Shown here: piece after piece, positions 1-7,773 of the stretch | How the letters are laid out: each line of letters begins with the position of its first letter | Position numbering within the stretch: position 1 is the stretch's first letter | DNA from: Burkholderiales bacterium | Lineage (GTDB): Bacteria; Pseudomonadota; Gammaproteobacteria; Burkholderiales; Burkholderiaceae_C | Assembly (NCBI GenBank): GCA_017307865.1 | Contig: JAFKGE010000020.1 | Location: 62,001 to 126,000, forward strand | DNA: 64,000 nt | Direction of reading: 5' to 3' | Notes under the pieces: model-generated | Databases searched by the model: none | What the model saw: the letters and a program-made list of their open reading frames with translations, nothing else | What the model was told of the DNA's origin: nothing | Made by a program: the position numbers and the translations under genes

Positions 1-1
1 G

Positions 2-622
2 ACGCTGGCCATGGGCCCGATCATCCAGACGCACAACATCACGCCCGGCATGGCCGACCCCAAGAGCGTCCAGCAAAACAGCGCCATGGTCGACAGCGGC
101 ATCGCCACCCTGCGGCGCTGGCGCCGCGTGCTGAACGCCCTGGTGCTCAATCCGCAGCGCGCGCTGGAAGAGCTCAACAGCGACTGGACCGCCTCGCAAG
201 AGCTGGCCGACGTGCTGATGCGCAAGTACCGGCTGCCGTTTCGGGACGGCCATCACTTTGCGTCGGAAGTCGTGTCCTACGCCCGCGCGCATGACATCAA
301 GCCGCTGGACTTTCCTTACGCGCAGGCGCGCCGCATCTACGCCGAGGCGATGCAGGATTCGAAGTACGGCCAGGAGCTGCCGATGAGCGAGGCCGAGTTT
401 CGCGCCACGCTCGACCCGGTGGCCATCGTCAACAACCGCGCCACCCGCGGCGGCCCCCAGCCGGCCGAGATGCAGCGCATGCTGAGGCAGGCGCGCGAAC
501 AGCTGGCGGCGCAGGGCGCGTGGATCGCGGCGCGGCGCACCCACATCGACGCCGCGCTGGCCGCGCTCGATGCGCGGTTCGACGCCATCGCCGCCCAGGC
601 GCCGGCGTCGCCGGCGAAGTGA
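2..622 (+). CDS. Argininosuccinate lyase-type enzyme, C-terminal part (5' end outside window)
   Basis: The frame is open from the first bases, so the gene starts upstream of the window and about 206 C-terminal residues are visible. The stretch ELADVLMRKYRLPFRDGHH matches the ArgH-type C-terminal domain (tissue-selective motif of the form ELADYLVxKGxPFRxAH), and GGPQPAEM resembles the GGTAPxxV segment near the ArgH C-terminus. ArgH splits argininosuccinate into arginine and fumarate. The catalytic loop of the fumarase/aspartase superfamily lies outside the window, so the substrate cannot be confirmed; a paralogous lyase of the same superfamily is possible. The stop codon is separated by one base from the convergent hemerythrin gene. 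Confidence 0.7.
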   Translation, partial: TLAMGPIIQTHNITPGMADPKSVQQNSAMVDSGIATLRRWRRVLNALVLNPQRALEELNSDWTASQELADVLMRKYRLPFRDGHHFASEVVSYARAHDIKPLDFPYAQARRIYAEAMQDSKYGQELPMSEAEFRATLDPVAIVNNRATRGGPQPAEMQRMLRQAREQLAAQGAWIAARRTHIDAALAALDARFDAIAAQAPASPAK

Positions 623-623
623 C

Positions 624-1205
624 TCAGCTGCCCAGACCGATCGGCGCCGGCGCCGCCATCACGATGCGCGAGAACAGGCGCTCGTAGTCCTTCTCGGGCG
701 CGTAGTGGCCGGTCAGCGGGTCGCGGTTGGCCTCGAAGGCGGCGTCCAGCGCCTGCCAGTCCTCGGCGGTCAAATGCTTGACGGCGGCGGGCAGGATTTC
801 CTGCTCCTCCAGGTGCATGTGCGACAGGTACAGATCGACGTAACGCGTGAAGGCCTTGGTGAAGGCGGCGCGCCGGCTCTCGCCCATCAGCTCCCAGGCG
901 ATCAGCAGGTGCTGCAGGTCGCGCACCGCCTTTTCGGTGTATTCGTGGTCGTGGTCCAGCCGGGCGATGGCGGTGGCCGTGTCGGGTGCGGCCTTGAGCA
1001 CGCGCGGAAACAGCAGCTCGGTCTCCTTCGGGTGGTGCAGGCGCTCGGGAAACTCGTCGATGTAGAACAGCATGGCGCGCAGCACGTCGAAAAAGCCGCG
1101 CGCATCGTCCTGCGGTCCGCGCTCGACCAGCATGCGGGTGGACTGCAACATCGCGGCCAGCGACGAGTGCTCGTCGCGGATGATCTTCAGGCTGCTGGGG
1201 GTCAT
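624..1205 (-). CDS. Hemerythrin HHE domain protein
   Basis: A 193-residue cytosolic protein with the hemerythrin-like four-helix ligand pattern: His13, a HHPKETE cluster at 57-63, His85 and His87 in LDHDHE, and His129/His131 with acidic residues in SHMHLEEQE. Proteins of this family bind a di-iron centre and are linked to oxygen, nitric oxide or iron-sulfur repair; which applies here is not visible. The gene stands alone, convergent with the upstream lyase. A class II FNR/DNR-like promoter lies 60 bases before the start, which fits a low-oxygen or nitrosative role. Confidence 0.85.
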   Translation of the reverse strand: MTPSSLKIIRDEHSSLAAMLQSTRMLVERGPQDDARGFFDVLRAMLFYIDEFPERLHHPKETELLFPRVLKAAPDTATAIARLDHDHEYTEKAVRDLQHLLIAWELMGESRRAAFTKAFTRYVDLYLSHMHLEEQEILPAAVKHLTAEDWQALDAAFEANRDPLTGHYAPEKDYERLFSRIVMAAPAPIGLGS

Positions 1206-1230
1206 GGCAAGGGCTCCAGGATGAAGGCTC

Positions 1231-1272
1231 AGTCTAGGGTGCGCGCGCCGACCTGTCCCTGACCTGGATCAA
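1231..1272 (-). promoter_or_regulatory. Predicted FNR/DNR-dependent class II promoter of the hemerythrin gene
   Basis: On the minus strand, TTGATCCAGGTCAG occupies 1272-1259; its left half matches the FNR half-site TTGAT. A -10-like TAGACT sits at 1236-1231. Their centres are 32 bases apart, the spacing expected when the activator site is centred at -41.5. No good -35 hexamer is seen, as usual for activator-dependent promoters. The regulator itself is not in the window. Confidence 0.5.
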
Positions 1273-1288
1273 GTCTGCGCGCAGCGCC

Positions 1289-3631
1289 TCAGGCCGGCGG
1301 ACGCCAGCGCCGCAGCAGCAGCGCGTTGCTCATCACGCTGACCGAGGACAGCGCCATCGCCGCGCCGGCCAGCACCGGATTGAGGTAGCCCAGCGCCGCC
1401 AGCGGAATGCCAGCCGTGTTGTAGACAAAGGCCCAGAACAGGTTCTGCCGGATCTTGGCCACCGTGCGGTGCGACACGTCCAGCGCCGCCGCCACCAGGC
1501 CGACGTCGCCGCGCATCAGCGTGATGCCGGCCGCGTGCATGGCCACGTCGGTGCCGCTGCCCATCGCCATGCCGACGTCGGCGGCGGCCAGCGCGGGCGC
1601 GTCGTTGACGCCGTCGCCGACCATGGCGACGACGCTCTGGCTCCCTCTCCCGCGCGCGGGAGAGGGTTGGGGAGAGGGCCGGGGCGCAGCCTGGGCTGCG
1701 GCGCCTTGCAAGGCCCGCCCACCCTCACCCCTGCCCTCTCCCGCCAGCGGGAGAGGGGGAAGATCGCCCCGCTGCAGCGCCCGCACCGCCTCCGCCTTGT
1801 CGCCCGGCAACACCTCGGCCAGCACCTCGCCGGCCTCGGGGCGCAGGCCCAGGCGGCGCGCCATGGCCTCGGCGGCGCCGCGGTTGTCGCCCGAGATCAT
1901 CACCGTGCGCACGCCCTGCGCGTGCAGCTGCTCGATGGCCGCGCGCGCCTCGGGCTTGGGCTCGTCGCCGAAGGCCAGCAGGGCCAGGGCGCGCGGCGCG
2001 GGCGCGCCGTCGGCTTGCACCGTCAGTATCGAAACCGTAGCGCCTTGCGCTTGCTGCGCCTGCGCTGCAGCCCCGAAAGGCTTCAAATCGACGCCCAGCT
2101 CGCGCATCCAGCGCTGGCTGCCGATCAGCACGCGCTGACCGGCGACGAACCCATCTGTGCCATGGCCCGGCACGGCGCGCACGTCTTGCGGCGCCTCGAT
2201 CGCCACGTCACGCGCCTTGGCCGCCGCCAGCACGGCGCGCGCCAGCGGGTGCTCGCTGCCGCTTTGCAGGCTGGCGGCCAGGCGCAGCGCCTCGGCGTCG
2301 TCGGCGCCCGGCGCCGGCAGCAGGGCCAGCAGGCGCGGCTTGCCGACGGTGAGCGTGCCGGTCTTGTCGAAGGCCACCGTGTCCACGCGGTGCGCCACCT
2401 CCAGCGCCGCCGCGTCCTTGATCAGGATGCCGAACTTGGCCGCCACCCCGGTACCGGCCATGATGGCGGTGGGCGTGGCCAGGCCCAGCGCGCAGGGGCA
2501 GGCGATCACCAGCACCGCCACGGCGCGGATGATGGCCGTCTCCAGCCCCGCGCCGGCCCACCACCAGCCGACGAAGGTCAGCAGCGCGATGCCGATCACC
2601 ACCGGCACGAAGATGCTCGACACCTGGTCCACCAGCCGCTGCACCGGCGCCTTGGCCGCCTGCGCGTCTTCCACCAGGCGGATGATGTGCGCCAGCACGC
2701 TTTCGCTGCCGGCGGCCGTCACCTGCAGCACCACGCGGCCTTCGCCGTTGATCGAGCCGCCGGTCAGCGCGTCGCCAGCGCTCTTGGCCACCGGCAGCGG
2801 CTCGCCCGTCAGCATCGACTCGTCGACCTGCGTGGCGCCCTCCAGCACCGTGCCGTCGGCGGGCACGCGCTCGCCGGGTCGCACCGCCAGTTTGTCGCCC
2901 GCACGCAGCTCGTCCACGGGGATATCCTTTTCACCTTCGAAATCAATCAGGTGCGCCCGCTCGGGCCGCAGCGCATGCAGCGCGCGGATGGCGGCCGTGG
3001 TCTGGTGCTTGGCGCGCGACTCCAGCCACTTGCCCAGCAGCACTAGCGTCACCACCACCGCCGCGCTTTCAAAATAAAGGTGGGCGTGCTCGCCATGGCC
3101 CGAAAACAGCCACAACCACACCGACAGCGCCCAGGCTGCCGTGGTGCCCAGCGCCACCAGCAAATCCATGTTTCCCGTGCCCGCCTTCAGCGCGTGCCAG
3201 CCCGCCTTGTAAAAGCGCGCGCCCAGCCAGAACTGCACCGGCGTGGCCAGCACGAACTGCAGCCAGGCCGGCGGCATCCAGGCGATGCCGAAAGGCAGCA
3301 GCAGCATCGGCAGCACCAGCGGCGCGGACAGCGCCAACCCCAGGCCCACCGGCGCAAAGCCCGCCCAGGGCGAGGCGCTGGCTGTGTCGATGGCGGCGTT
3401 GGCCGCGCGCGGCTCGTAGCCGGCGTCGCGCACCGCGCGCCGCAGCTGCGGCCCCAGCTCGTCGGCCTGGCCCGCCACCGTGACGCGCGCGCTCTCGGTG
3501 GCCAGGTTCACCGCCGCCTGCTGCACGCCCGGCACCTTGGCCAAGGCTTTCTCCACCCGGGCCACGCAGCTGGCGCAGGTCATGCCACCCACGCCCAGGT
3601 CCACGGTTGAAAGTACGTTTGAAGTGTTCAT
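1289..3631 (-). CDS. copA: Copper-exporting P1B-type ATPase CopA
   Basis: A 780-residue inner-membrane Cu(I) pump. Visible elements: an N-terminal metal-binding domain with GMTCASC (Cys19, Cys22), the actuator motif TGEP at 275-278, the transmembrane copper site CPC at 378-380, the phosphorylated Asp422 in DKTGT, His461 in SEHPLA, and GDGVND near 672-677. Two segments look inserted: residues about 515-538 and 622-666 are encoded by dispersed palindromic repeats, the second lying just before the hinge motif. The chosen start gives the family-typical N-terminus and coincides with the predicted transcription start of a CueR-type promoter, so the message appears leaderless. A longer reading from 3925 would place the start upstream of that promoter. 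Confidence 0.93.
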   Translation of the reverse strand: MNTSNVLSTVDLGVGGMTCASCVARVEKALAKVPGVQQAAVNLATESARVTVAGQADELGPQLRRAVRDAGYEPRAANAAIDTASASPWAGFAPVGLGLALSAPLVLPMLLLPFGIAWMPPAWLQFVLATPVQFWLGARFYKAGWHALKAGTGNMDLLVALGTTAAWALSVWLWLFSGHGEHAHLYFESAAVVVTLVLLGKWLESRAKHQTTAAIRALHALRPERAHLIDFEGEKDIPVDELRAGDKLAVRPGERVPADGTVLEGATQVDESMLTGEPLPVAKSAGDALTGGSINGEGRVVLQVTAAGSESVLAHIIRLVEDAQAAKAPVQRLVDQVSSIFVPVVIGIALLTFVGWWWAGAGLETAIIRAVAVLVIACPCALGLATPTAIMAGTGVAAKFGILIKDAAALEVAHRVDTVAFDKTGTLTVGKPRLLALLPAPGADDAEALRLAASLQSGSEHPLARAVLAAAKARDVAIEAPQDVRAVPGHGTDGFVAGQRVLIGSQRWMRELGVDLKPFGAAAQAQQAQGATVSILTVQADGAPAPRALALLAFGDEPKPEARAAIEQLHAQGVRTVMISGDNRGAAEAMARRLGLRPEAGEVLAEVLPGDKAEAVRALQRGDLPPLPLAGEGRGEGGRALQGAAAQAAPRPSPQPSPARGRGSQSVVAMVGDGVNDAPALAAADVGMAMGSGTDVAMHAAGITLMRGDVGLVAAALDVSHRTVAKIRQNLFWAFVYNTAGIPLAALGYLNPVLAGAAMALSSVSVMSNALLLRRWRPPA
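1641..1757. repeat. Pair of GC-rich CCCTCTCCC hairpin repeats inside copA
   Basis: A perfect 24-base palindrome at 1643-1666 with half-site CCCTCTCCCGCG and a second, imperfect one at 1734-1757 bracket about 70 bases. They lie in frame in copA and encode a Gly/Pro/Arg/Ala-rich segment (about residues 622-666) absent from typical CopA proteins. The same repeat type occurs at 16825-16915 and inside wbpE at 25641-25680. Confidence 0.8.
2021..2088. repeat. Copy of the AGCTATnAAAA palindromic repeat family inside copA
   Basis: This stretch aligns with the element at 48680-48746: shared blocks include TAGC, GCGCTTG, GCGC and CTTnAAA at matching spacing. It encodes CopA residues about 515-538, an Ala/Gln-rich segment, without breaking the frame. 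It is more diverged than the intergenic copies. Confidence 0.55.
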
Positions 3632-3638
3632 GGCCGGC

Positions 3639-3669
3639 AGTCTGAGGCTTGCCATGATGGCAAGGTCAA
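3639..3669 (-). promoter_or_regulatory. CueR-type promoter and operator of copA
   Basis: On the minus strand a -35 TTGACC (3669-3664) and a -10 CAGACT (3644-3639) are separated by 19 bp, the long spacer typical of MerR-family promoters. The spacer holds the dyad CTTGCCAT-C-ATGGCAAG (3648-3664). Transcription would start about 7 bases past the -10, near 3632, directly at the copA ATG. Confidence 0.75.
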
Positions 3670-3785
3670 GCGATGATGCGCGAACGCATGCCGCACCCGG
3701 TGCTTTACTGGTTCCATGCACGCCCGCGCCCCAAGCGCGGTGCCGAAGCCGGGCCGGCTGCCAGCGCAACAGCCAGGAGGCCAAC

Positions 3786-4487
3786 ATGAAATATGTCATC
3801 GTCGGCGGCACGTCCGGCATCGGACTGGCGACGGCCCGGATGGCGCGGGACGCCGGCCACGAGGTCGTGGCCGTGGGACGCGATGCGGCCAAGTTTGCGG
3901 CCGCCCACGCGTTCGGCGCCAGCACCGCTCAGCTCGATGCCACCAGCCTGCCGGCGTGCCAGCGTTTCTTCGGGCAGCAAGAGCACTTCGATCACCTGGT
4001 GCTGTGCGCCTCTGCCTCGGCGGGCGTGGGGCGCTTTCGGGAGTTGAACCTCGCCGAGCTTCGCCGGGGCTTCGACGGCAAATTCTGGCCGCAGCTGCAT
4101 TGCGCGCAGGCGGCGCTGCCCGCGCTGCGGCCGGGCGGTTCCATCACCTTTGTCGGCGCCATTTCGTCGCGCGCCCTGAAGCCCGGCACGGCGGGCCTGG
4201 CCGCAATCAACGCCGCGCTCGAGGCGATGGTGCCCATCCTCGCGTCCGAGTTGCGCCCGACGCGCGTCAACGCCGTGGTGCCCGGCGTGGTCGACACCCC
4301 GTGGTGGTCGCATGTTCCACCGGCGGCGCGCCAGCAACTGTTCGAACAACTGGCCAGCGAGGTGGCCGTGGGCCGCGTCGGCCAGCCCGACGATCTCGCC
4401 AGTGCCATCCTGTTCTTGAGCACCAACACGTTTGTCACCGGAACGATCCTGGACTGCGACGGCGGCTGGAAGCTCAAAAATGCCTGA
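3786..4487 (+). CDS. SDR-family protein with degenerate catalytic motif
   Basis: A 233-residue Rossmann-fold protein. The cofactor motif GGTSGIG near the N-terminus and the C-terminal DCDGGW identify the short-chain dehydrogenase/reductase family. Where active members have YxxxK followed by AA, this protein reads LAAINAALE, so neither the catalytic Tyr nor Lys is present. It may bind NAD(P) without acting as a classical dehydrogenase, or use other residues. The ATG is preceded by a strong CAGGAGG ribosome site. It is divergent from copA and is followed by ynfA after 35 bases; its link to copper is unknown. Confidence 0.8.
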   Translation: MKYVIVGGTSGIGLATARMARDAGHEVVAVGRDAAKFAAAHAFGASTAQLDATSLPACQRFFGQQEHFDHLVLCASASAGVGRFRELNLAELRRGFDGKFWPQLHCAQAALPALRPGGSITFVGAISSRALKPGTAGLAAINAALEAMVPILASELRPTRVNAVVPGVVDTPWWSHVPPAARQQLFEQLASEVAVGRVGQPDDLASAILFLSTNTFVTGTILDCDGGWKLKNA

Positions 4488-4522
4488 CAACGCATCCCGG
4501 CGCATGCCGGAAAGGGAGCCGC

Positions 4523-4861
4523 GTGGACATCCTGAAAACCCTGGGCCTGTTCATCGTGACGGCGCTGGCCGAAATCGTCGGCTGCTACCTGCCGTACCTG
4601 TGGCTCAAGCAGGACCGCAGTGCGTGGCTGCTGCTTCCGGCCGCCGCCAGTCTGGCGGCCTTTGCCTGGCTGCTGAGCCTGCATCCCCAGGCGGCCGGCC
4701 GCACCTATGCGGCCTACGGCGGGGTCTACATTGGCGCCGCCATCGTCTGGCTCTGGGCGGTCGAGTCCATTCGTCCCTCGCTCACCGACTGGATCGGCGT
4801 GTCGGTCTCGCTGCTGGGCATGCTGATCATCGTGTTCGGCCCCCGGCACGTCAGCCCTTGA
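4523..4861 (+). CDS. ynfA: YnfA/UPF0060 family small membrane protein
   Basis: A 112-residue hydrophobic protein with four predicted membrane helices, close to the usual family length of about 108. The pattern [12 protein letters not shown] near residue 20 and the segment [12 protein letters not shown] are typical of YnfA, an SMR-like inner-membrane protein. I chose the GTG start, preceded by AAAGGGAG, because it gives the family N-terminus. Its stop codon overlaps the -35 element of the following copZ promoter. Transport substrates are not established from the sequence. Confidence 0.88.
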   Translation: MDILKTLGLFIVTALAEIVGCYLPYLWLKQDRSAWLLLPAAASLAAFAWLLSLHPQAAGRTYAAYGGVYIGAAIVWLWAVESIRPSLTDWIGVSVSLLGMLIIVFGPRHVSP

Positions 4862-4888
4862 CATTCCCACCGTGTCAAGCTTCAAGAT
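4858..4888 (+). promoter_or_regulatory. MerR/CueR-type promoter of copZ-cueR
   Basis: TTGACA (4858-4863) and CAAGAT (4883-4888) are separated by exactly 19 bp. The dyad CTTGACA-N9-TGTCAAG spans 4857-4879. The -35 overlaps the ynfA stop codon. The spacing matches that of the copA promoter and predicts autoregulation by CueR. Confidence 0.65.
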
Positions 4889-4921
4889 GCAGGCTTCAAC
4901 CCCTTTTTTGGAGCTTTCACC

Positions 4922-5122
4922 ATGGATCAAACCTTCACCGTCACCGGCATGACCTGCGGCCACTGCGAGGCCGCCGTCAAGCGCGCACTGGCGCAGGTCG
5001 ACCCCGCCGCCCAGGTGCAGATCGACCGCAGCCAGCAACGCGTGCAGGTGCAGGGCAGCCAGCAGCCGCGCGAGGCCCTGGCCGCCGCCATCCGCGAGGA
5101 AGGCTACGAAGTCGCGGCATGA
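4922..5122 (+). CDS. copZ: Copper chaperone CopZ-like HMA protein
   Basis: A 66-residue heavy-metal-associated domain protein with GMTCGHC (Cys12 and Cys15) that binds Cu(I) in the cytosol and would deliver it to CopA. The length is that of a stand-alone HMA chaperone. The start is preceded by TTTTGGAG at good distance. Its last codons overlap the cueR start by four bases (ATGA), showing translational coupling. Confidence 0.9.
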   Translation: MDQTFTVTGMTCGHCEAAVKRALAQVDPAAQVQIDRSQQRVQVQGSQQPREALAAAIREEGYEVAA

Positions 5123-5652
5123 GCACGCACGCATCTCGCGCCACGGCCGAACGTGACGGCCCCTTGAGCGCCGCACGGCCGCCCGAAGGCGCGAAGGCCC
5201 CCTCGGGGGGCAGCGCAACCGGCGCAGCCGTGGAGCGTGGGGGCCTCGACGCCGGCCCCATCAACATCGGCCAGGCCGCGCGCGCCTCGGGGGTGTCGGC
5301 CAAGATGGTGCGCCACTACGAGTCGCTGGGCCTGCTGGGCGCGGTGGCGCGCACCGACAGCGGCTACCGCCAGTACCGCGCGGCCGACGTGCACACGCTG
5401 CGCTTCATCAAGCGCGCGCGCGACCTGGGCTTTTCCATGGCCGAGATCGCCGAGCTGGTCAGCCTGTGGCACGACCAGGGCCGCGCCTCGGCCAGCGTCA
5501 AGCAGATCGCCAGCGCGCACGTGGTCGAGCTTGAAAAACGCATCCAGGCCATGCAGGCCATGCGCCGAACGCTACAAAATTTGTTGCAACACTGCCACGG
5601 CGATGCGCGCCCCGACTGCCCCATCCTGGATGACTTGTCGGGCGGCCGCTGA
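5119..5652 (+). CDS. cueR: CueR, copper-responsive MerR-family regulator with extended N-terminus
   Basis: A 177-residue MerR-family activator. The winged helix-turn-helix begins at about residue 48 (INIGQAARASGVSAKMVRHY), followed by a dimerisation helix and the copper-binding loop with Cys159 and Cys167 separated by seven residues, as in E. coli CueR. E. coli CueR begins directly at the helix-turn-helix; here about 47 extra residues, rich in Ala/Gly/Pro, are encoded by a GC-rich repeat. No ATG or GTG lies close to the helix-turn-helix, and the ATG overlaps the copZ stop, so the long form is probably made. It is predicted to activate copA and its own operon. Confidence 0.88.
   Translation: MSTHASRATAERDGPLSAARPPEGAKAPSGGSATGAAVERGGLDAGPINIGQAARASGVSAKMVRHYESLGLLGAVARTDSGYRQYRAADVHTLRFIKRARDLGFSMAEIAELVSLWHDQGRASASVKQIASAHVVELEKRIQAMQAMRRTLQNLLQHCHGDARPDCPILDDLSGGR
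5158..5246. repeat. GC-rich dispersed repeat within the cueR 5' coding region
   Basis: The segment contains the hairpin CCCCCTCGGGGG (5198-5209) flanked by GC-rich sequence of a kind I recall as a frequent comamonad repeat, usually between genes. Here it is translated as the N-terminal tail of CueR (about residues 14-43). Confidence 0.5.
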
Positions 5653-5805
5653 GCCGGCCAGCGCCCAACTTTACGCAAGCCATACCGGCCGGCGATGGGC
5701 CCGAAACAGCGGCGCGCCAGACTTGCCTGCAAGCCGGTGACGTCCCCGAGGCGCGCATCGGCCTTCGCATCAACGCCTCCGGACTTTGTGCAAAGGAAAC
5801 CTGCC

Positions 5806-6318
5806 ATGACCCGCACCCATCCCATCCTGCTCGCCACCCTGCTGGCCGCCGCCAGCACTTGGTCGGTAGCGCAAACCGCACCCGCCCCGGCCACCGGCCC
5901 GGCCGCCACGGCGCAGGCCGCGCAGCCCGACGGCACCCGCGCCCAGCGCTGGGCCGAGCGCCGCGCCCAGCGCCAGGAGCAACTGAAGGCCGCGCTCAAG
6001 CTGAACCCGGCGCAGGAAGGCGCCTGGAGCACCTACACCGCCGCCATGCAGCCGCCGGCGCAACGCCCCGCGCGCATGGACCGCGCCGAGATGGCGCAGC
6101 TGACCACGCCGCAGCGCATCGAGCGCATGCAGGCCGTGCAGGCCGAGCGCCAGCAGTTCATGAACCAGCGCCTGCACGCCGTCAAGGCCTTCTACGCCCA
6201 GCTGACGCCCGAGCAGCAGAAGGTGTATGACCAGCAAAGCCTGCGCCGCGGCGACGGCTACGGCTACGGCCATGGTCCGCGCATGCACGGCGGCCCCGGC
6301 ATGCACCGCGGCGGCTGA
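5806..6318 (+). CDS. Spy/CpxP-like periplasmic protein (LTxxQ family)
   Basis: A 170-residue exported protein: a signal peptide of about 22 residues ending at SVAQ, an Ala/Pro-rich linker, then a helical region with LNPAQEGAW and LTPEQQKVYD, the two LTxxQ-like motifs of the Spy/CpxP chaperone family. It ends in a Gly/His/Met-rich tail (GYGYGHGPRMHGGPGMHRGG) that could bind metal, which fits the neighbouring copper genes. The start follows AAAGGAAAC. A rho-independent terminator follows directly. Confidence 0.8.
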   Translation: MTRTHPILLATLLAAASTWSVAQTAPAPATGPAATAQAAQPDGTRAQRWAERRAQRQEQLKAALKLNPAQEGAWSTYTAAMQPPAQRPARMDRAEMAQLTTPQRIERMQAVQAERQQFMNQRLHAVKAFYAQLTPEQQKVYDQQSLRRGDGYGYGHGPRMHGGPGMHRGG

Positions 6319-6343
6319 TTCTGCCTGCCGCTTCGCCGCGCCC

Positions 6344-6371
6344 GCCCGCCTGCCAGGCCGGCGGGCTTTTT
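6344..6371 (+). terminator. Rho-independent terminator after the Spy-like gene
   Basis: The stem GCCCGCC (6344-6350) pairs with GGCGGGC (6360-6366), loop of nine bases, followed by TTTTT (6367-6371). Confidence 0.85.
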
Positions 6372-6800
6372 CGTGCCCGGCTCGCATCGCCCCAGCCCAA
6401 ACGACTTATGCACAAACTGTGCATATCACCTTAACAATGCCGATCTTGTCCACAGATCGGTGGAAAACCAGGGACTTGTCCCCGTCGTCGATGCATCTCG
6501 GGCGAGGCTTTTGCACAAGGCAAAACGGCAAGCAAGTCATTGTCCATCAAAGAAAAAACCGGTTTCATCCCCAATCGGCAGGCCTTCTACTACGACTACC
6601 AATTTGAAATACCAGTCCATCAGGGAACAGCCGGGAACCGCCTCTTTCGCTTTTCACCCCGCGCCGCGCCGGCACCTCATCGCACCAACAATCGCCTTCG
6701 GCACCACTCAGGCCGCTGGTAAGATCGGTCCGCTTTTGCCCCGCCGCCGTCCCCCTCGGGCGCTCGGCGCGCAGCGGCGATATCACCTCTCGCTCATCCC
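6372..6800. other. 429-bp intergenic region with an inverted repeat
   Basis: No convincing gene. The perfect inverted repeat TATGCACA-AAC-TGTGCATA (6407-6425) stands out; with the preceding T it includes TTATGCACA, which resembles a DnaA box, and TTGTCCACA follows at 6448-6456. A TTG-initiated 60-codon frame at 6540-6722 has no recognisable product. The region is less GC-rich than its neighbours. Confidence 0.4.
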
Positions 6801-7538
6801 ATGTCCGTTGCCCTTGCCGGCCGCAGCCCCGCCACCTTCGAGATCAAGAGCGCCAGCCTGCCACTGCTGGCGCTGCGCCTGAAGTCGGTCGACCTGGACG
6901 CGCTGGCGCAGGAGTTGCACGCGCACTACGGCGACATGCCGGACTTTTTTGCCGACGACCTGCTGGTGGTGGATCTGTCGACCCTGCCGGCGGATAGCGC
7001 CGAGGCGCCACTGGATTTCGAGCGCCTGACGGCGCTGCTGCGCACGCATCGGCTCAACCCCATCGGCGTGCGCGCCGGCAGCGCGGCGCAGCGGGCCGCG
7101 GCCTTTGCTGCCGGCCTGTCGGATGCGCCCGACATGCGCCTGCCGCAGGCTTCCGCGCCCACCTCGAGCGCGCCGGCCGATCTGCCCGCCCCCGGCGCGC
7201 TGGTCATCGACAAGCCGCTGCGCTCGGGCCAGCAGGTGTATGCGCGCGGGCGCGACCTGGTGCTGCGCGCCATGGTCAACCCCGGCGCCGAGGTGATTGC
7301 CGACGGCCACATCCACGTCTACGCGCCGCTGCGCGGGCGCGCCATCGCCGGCGCGCGCGGCTGGGCCGAGGCCTGCATCTTCGCGCGCGCCATGCAGCCC
7401 GAGCTGGTGTCGGTGGCCGGCGTGTACCGCACCAGCGACGAGCCGCTGCCCGAATCGGTGTGGGGCCACGCGGCCACGGTGTCGCTGCGCAGCAGCGAGT
7501 CGGGCGACACGCTGATCTTCGAGCCCATCACCGACTGA
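6801..7538 (+). CDS. minC: Septum site-determining protein MinC
   Basis: A 245-residue division inhibitor. The N-terminal FtsZ-interacting domain spans about residues 1-105 and the C-terminal beta-helix domain about 135-245, including GADVIADGHIHVYAPLRGRA-type sequence typical of MinC. The two are joined by an Ala/Pro/Ser-rich linker. MinC prevents Z-ring assembly away from midcell and is recruited to the membrane by MinD. It is separated from minD by 235 bases of repeat DNA. Confidence 0.95.
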   Translation: MSVALAGRSPATFEIKSASLPLLALRLKSVDLDALAQELHAHYGDMPDFFADDLLVVDLSTLPADSAEAPLDFERLTALLRTHRLNPIGVRAGSAAQRAAAFAAGLSDAPDMRLPQASAPTSSAPADLPAPGALVIDKPLRSGQQVYARGRDLVLRAMVNPGAEVIADGHIHVYAPLRGRAIAGARGWAEACIFARAMQPELVSVAGVYRTSDEPLPESVWGHAATVSLRSSESGDTLIFEPITD

Positions 7539-7722
7539 AACAGCCGGACGCAGAGGACGCGAAGATCACGCAAAAGACGCAAAAGGATTCACTTTTTCAA
7601 TCAAATTGACTTCCAGCGCTCCCAAGAGGGGCGCTGTATGCTATAGTTTTTAAAGCAATCGGTTTGACTTTTTCTGCGCCCTCCGCGAATCCTTTGCGTC
7701 CTCTGCGTTCGGCTGTTTTTGA
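7539..7722. repeat. Composite inverted repeat between minC and minD
   Basis: Outer arms match in inverse orientation: ACGCAGAGGACGC near 7549-7561 and GCGTCCTCTGCGT at about 7697-7709, each extended by AACAGCCG/CGGCTGTT. Between them lies a copy of the AT/GC palindromic family at about 7594-7662 (CCAGCGCT...AGGGGCGCTG...CTATAGTTTTTAAA). The structure could fold into one long hairpin and attenuate transcription from minC into minD. Confidence 0.7.
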
Positions 7723-7773
7723 CGACCGAGTTTCCCTTCAACCGTTTCAGCACAAACCAAGGGTGCTTTCGAC

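Noticed and set aside
1455..3077. Plus-strand frames opposite copA
   Set aside because: Translations are low complexity and out of register with the clear CopA motifs on the minus strand.
3632..3925. A longer N-terminus for CopA from 3925
   Set aside because: The extra residues are not CopA-like and start upstream of the CueR-type promoter and across the divergent SDR start.
6401..6460. A replication origin
   Set aside because: Too few DnaA-like boxes, no AT-rich unwinding stretch and no dnaA, dnaN or gidA nearby.
6540..6722. Small TTG-initiated frame of 60 codons
   Set aside because: No ribosome site, no recognisable family, Pro/Arg-rich second half; more likely non-coding.
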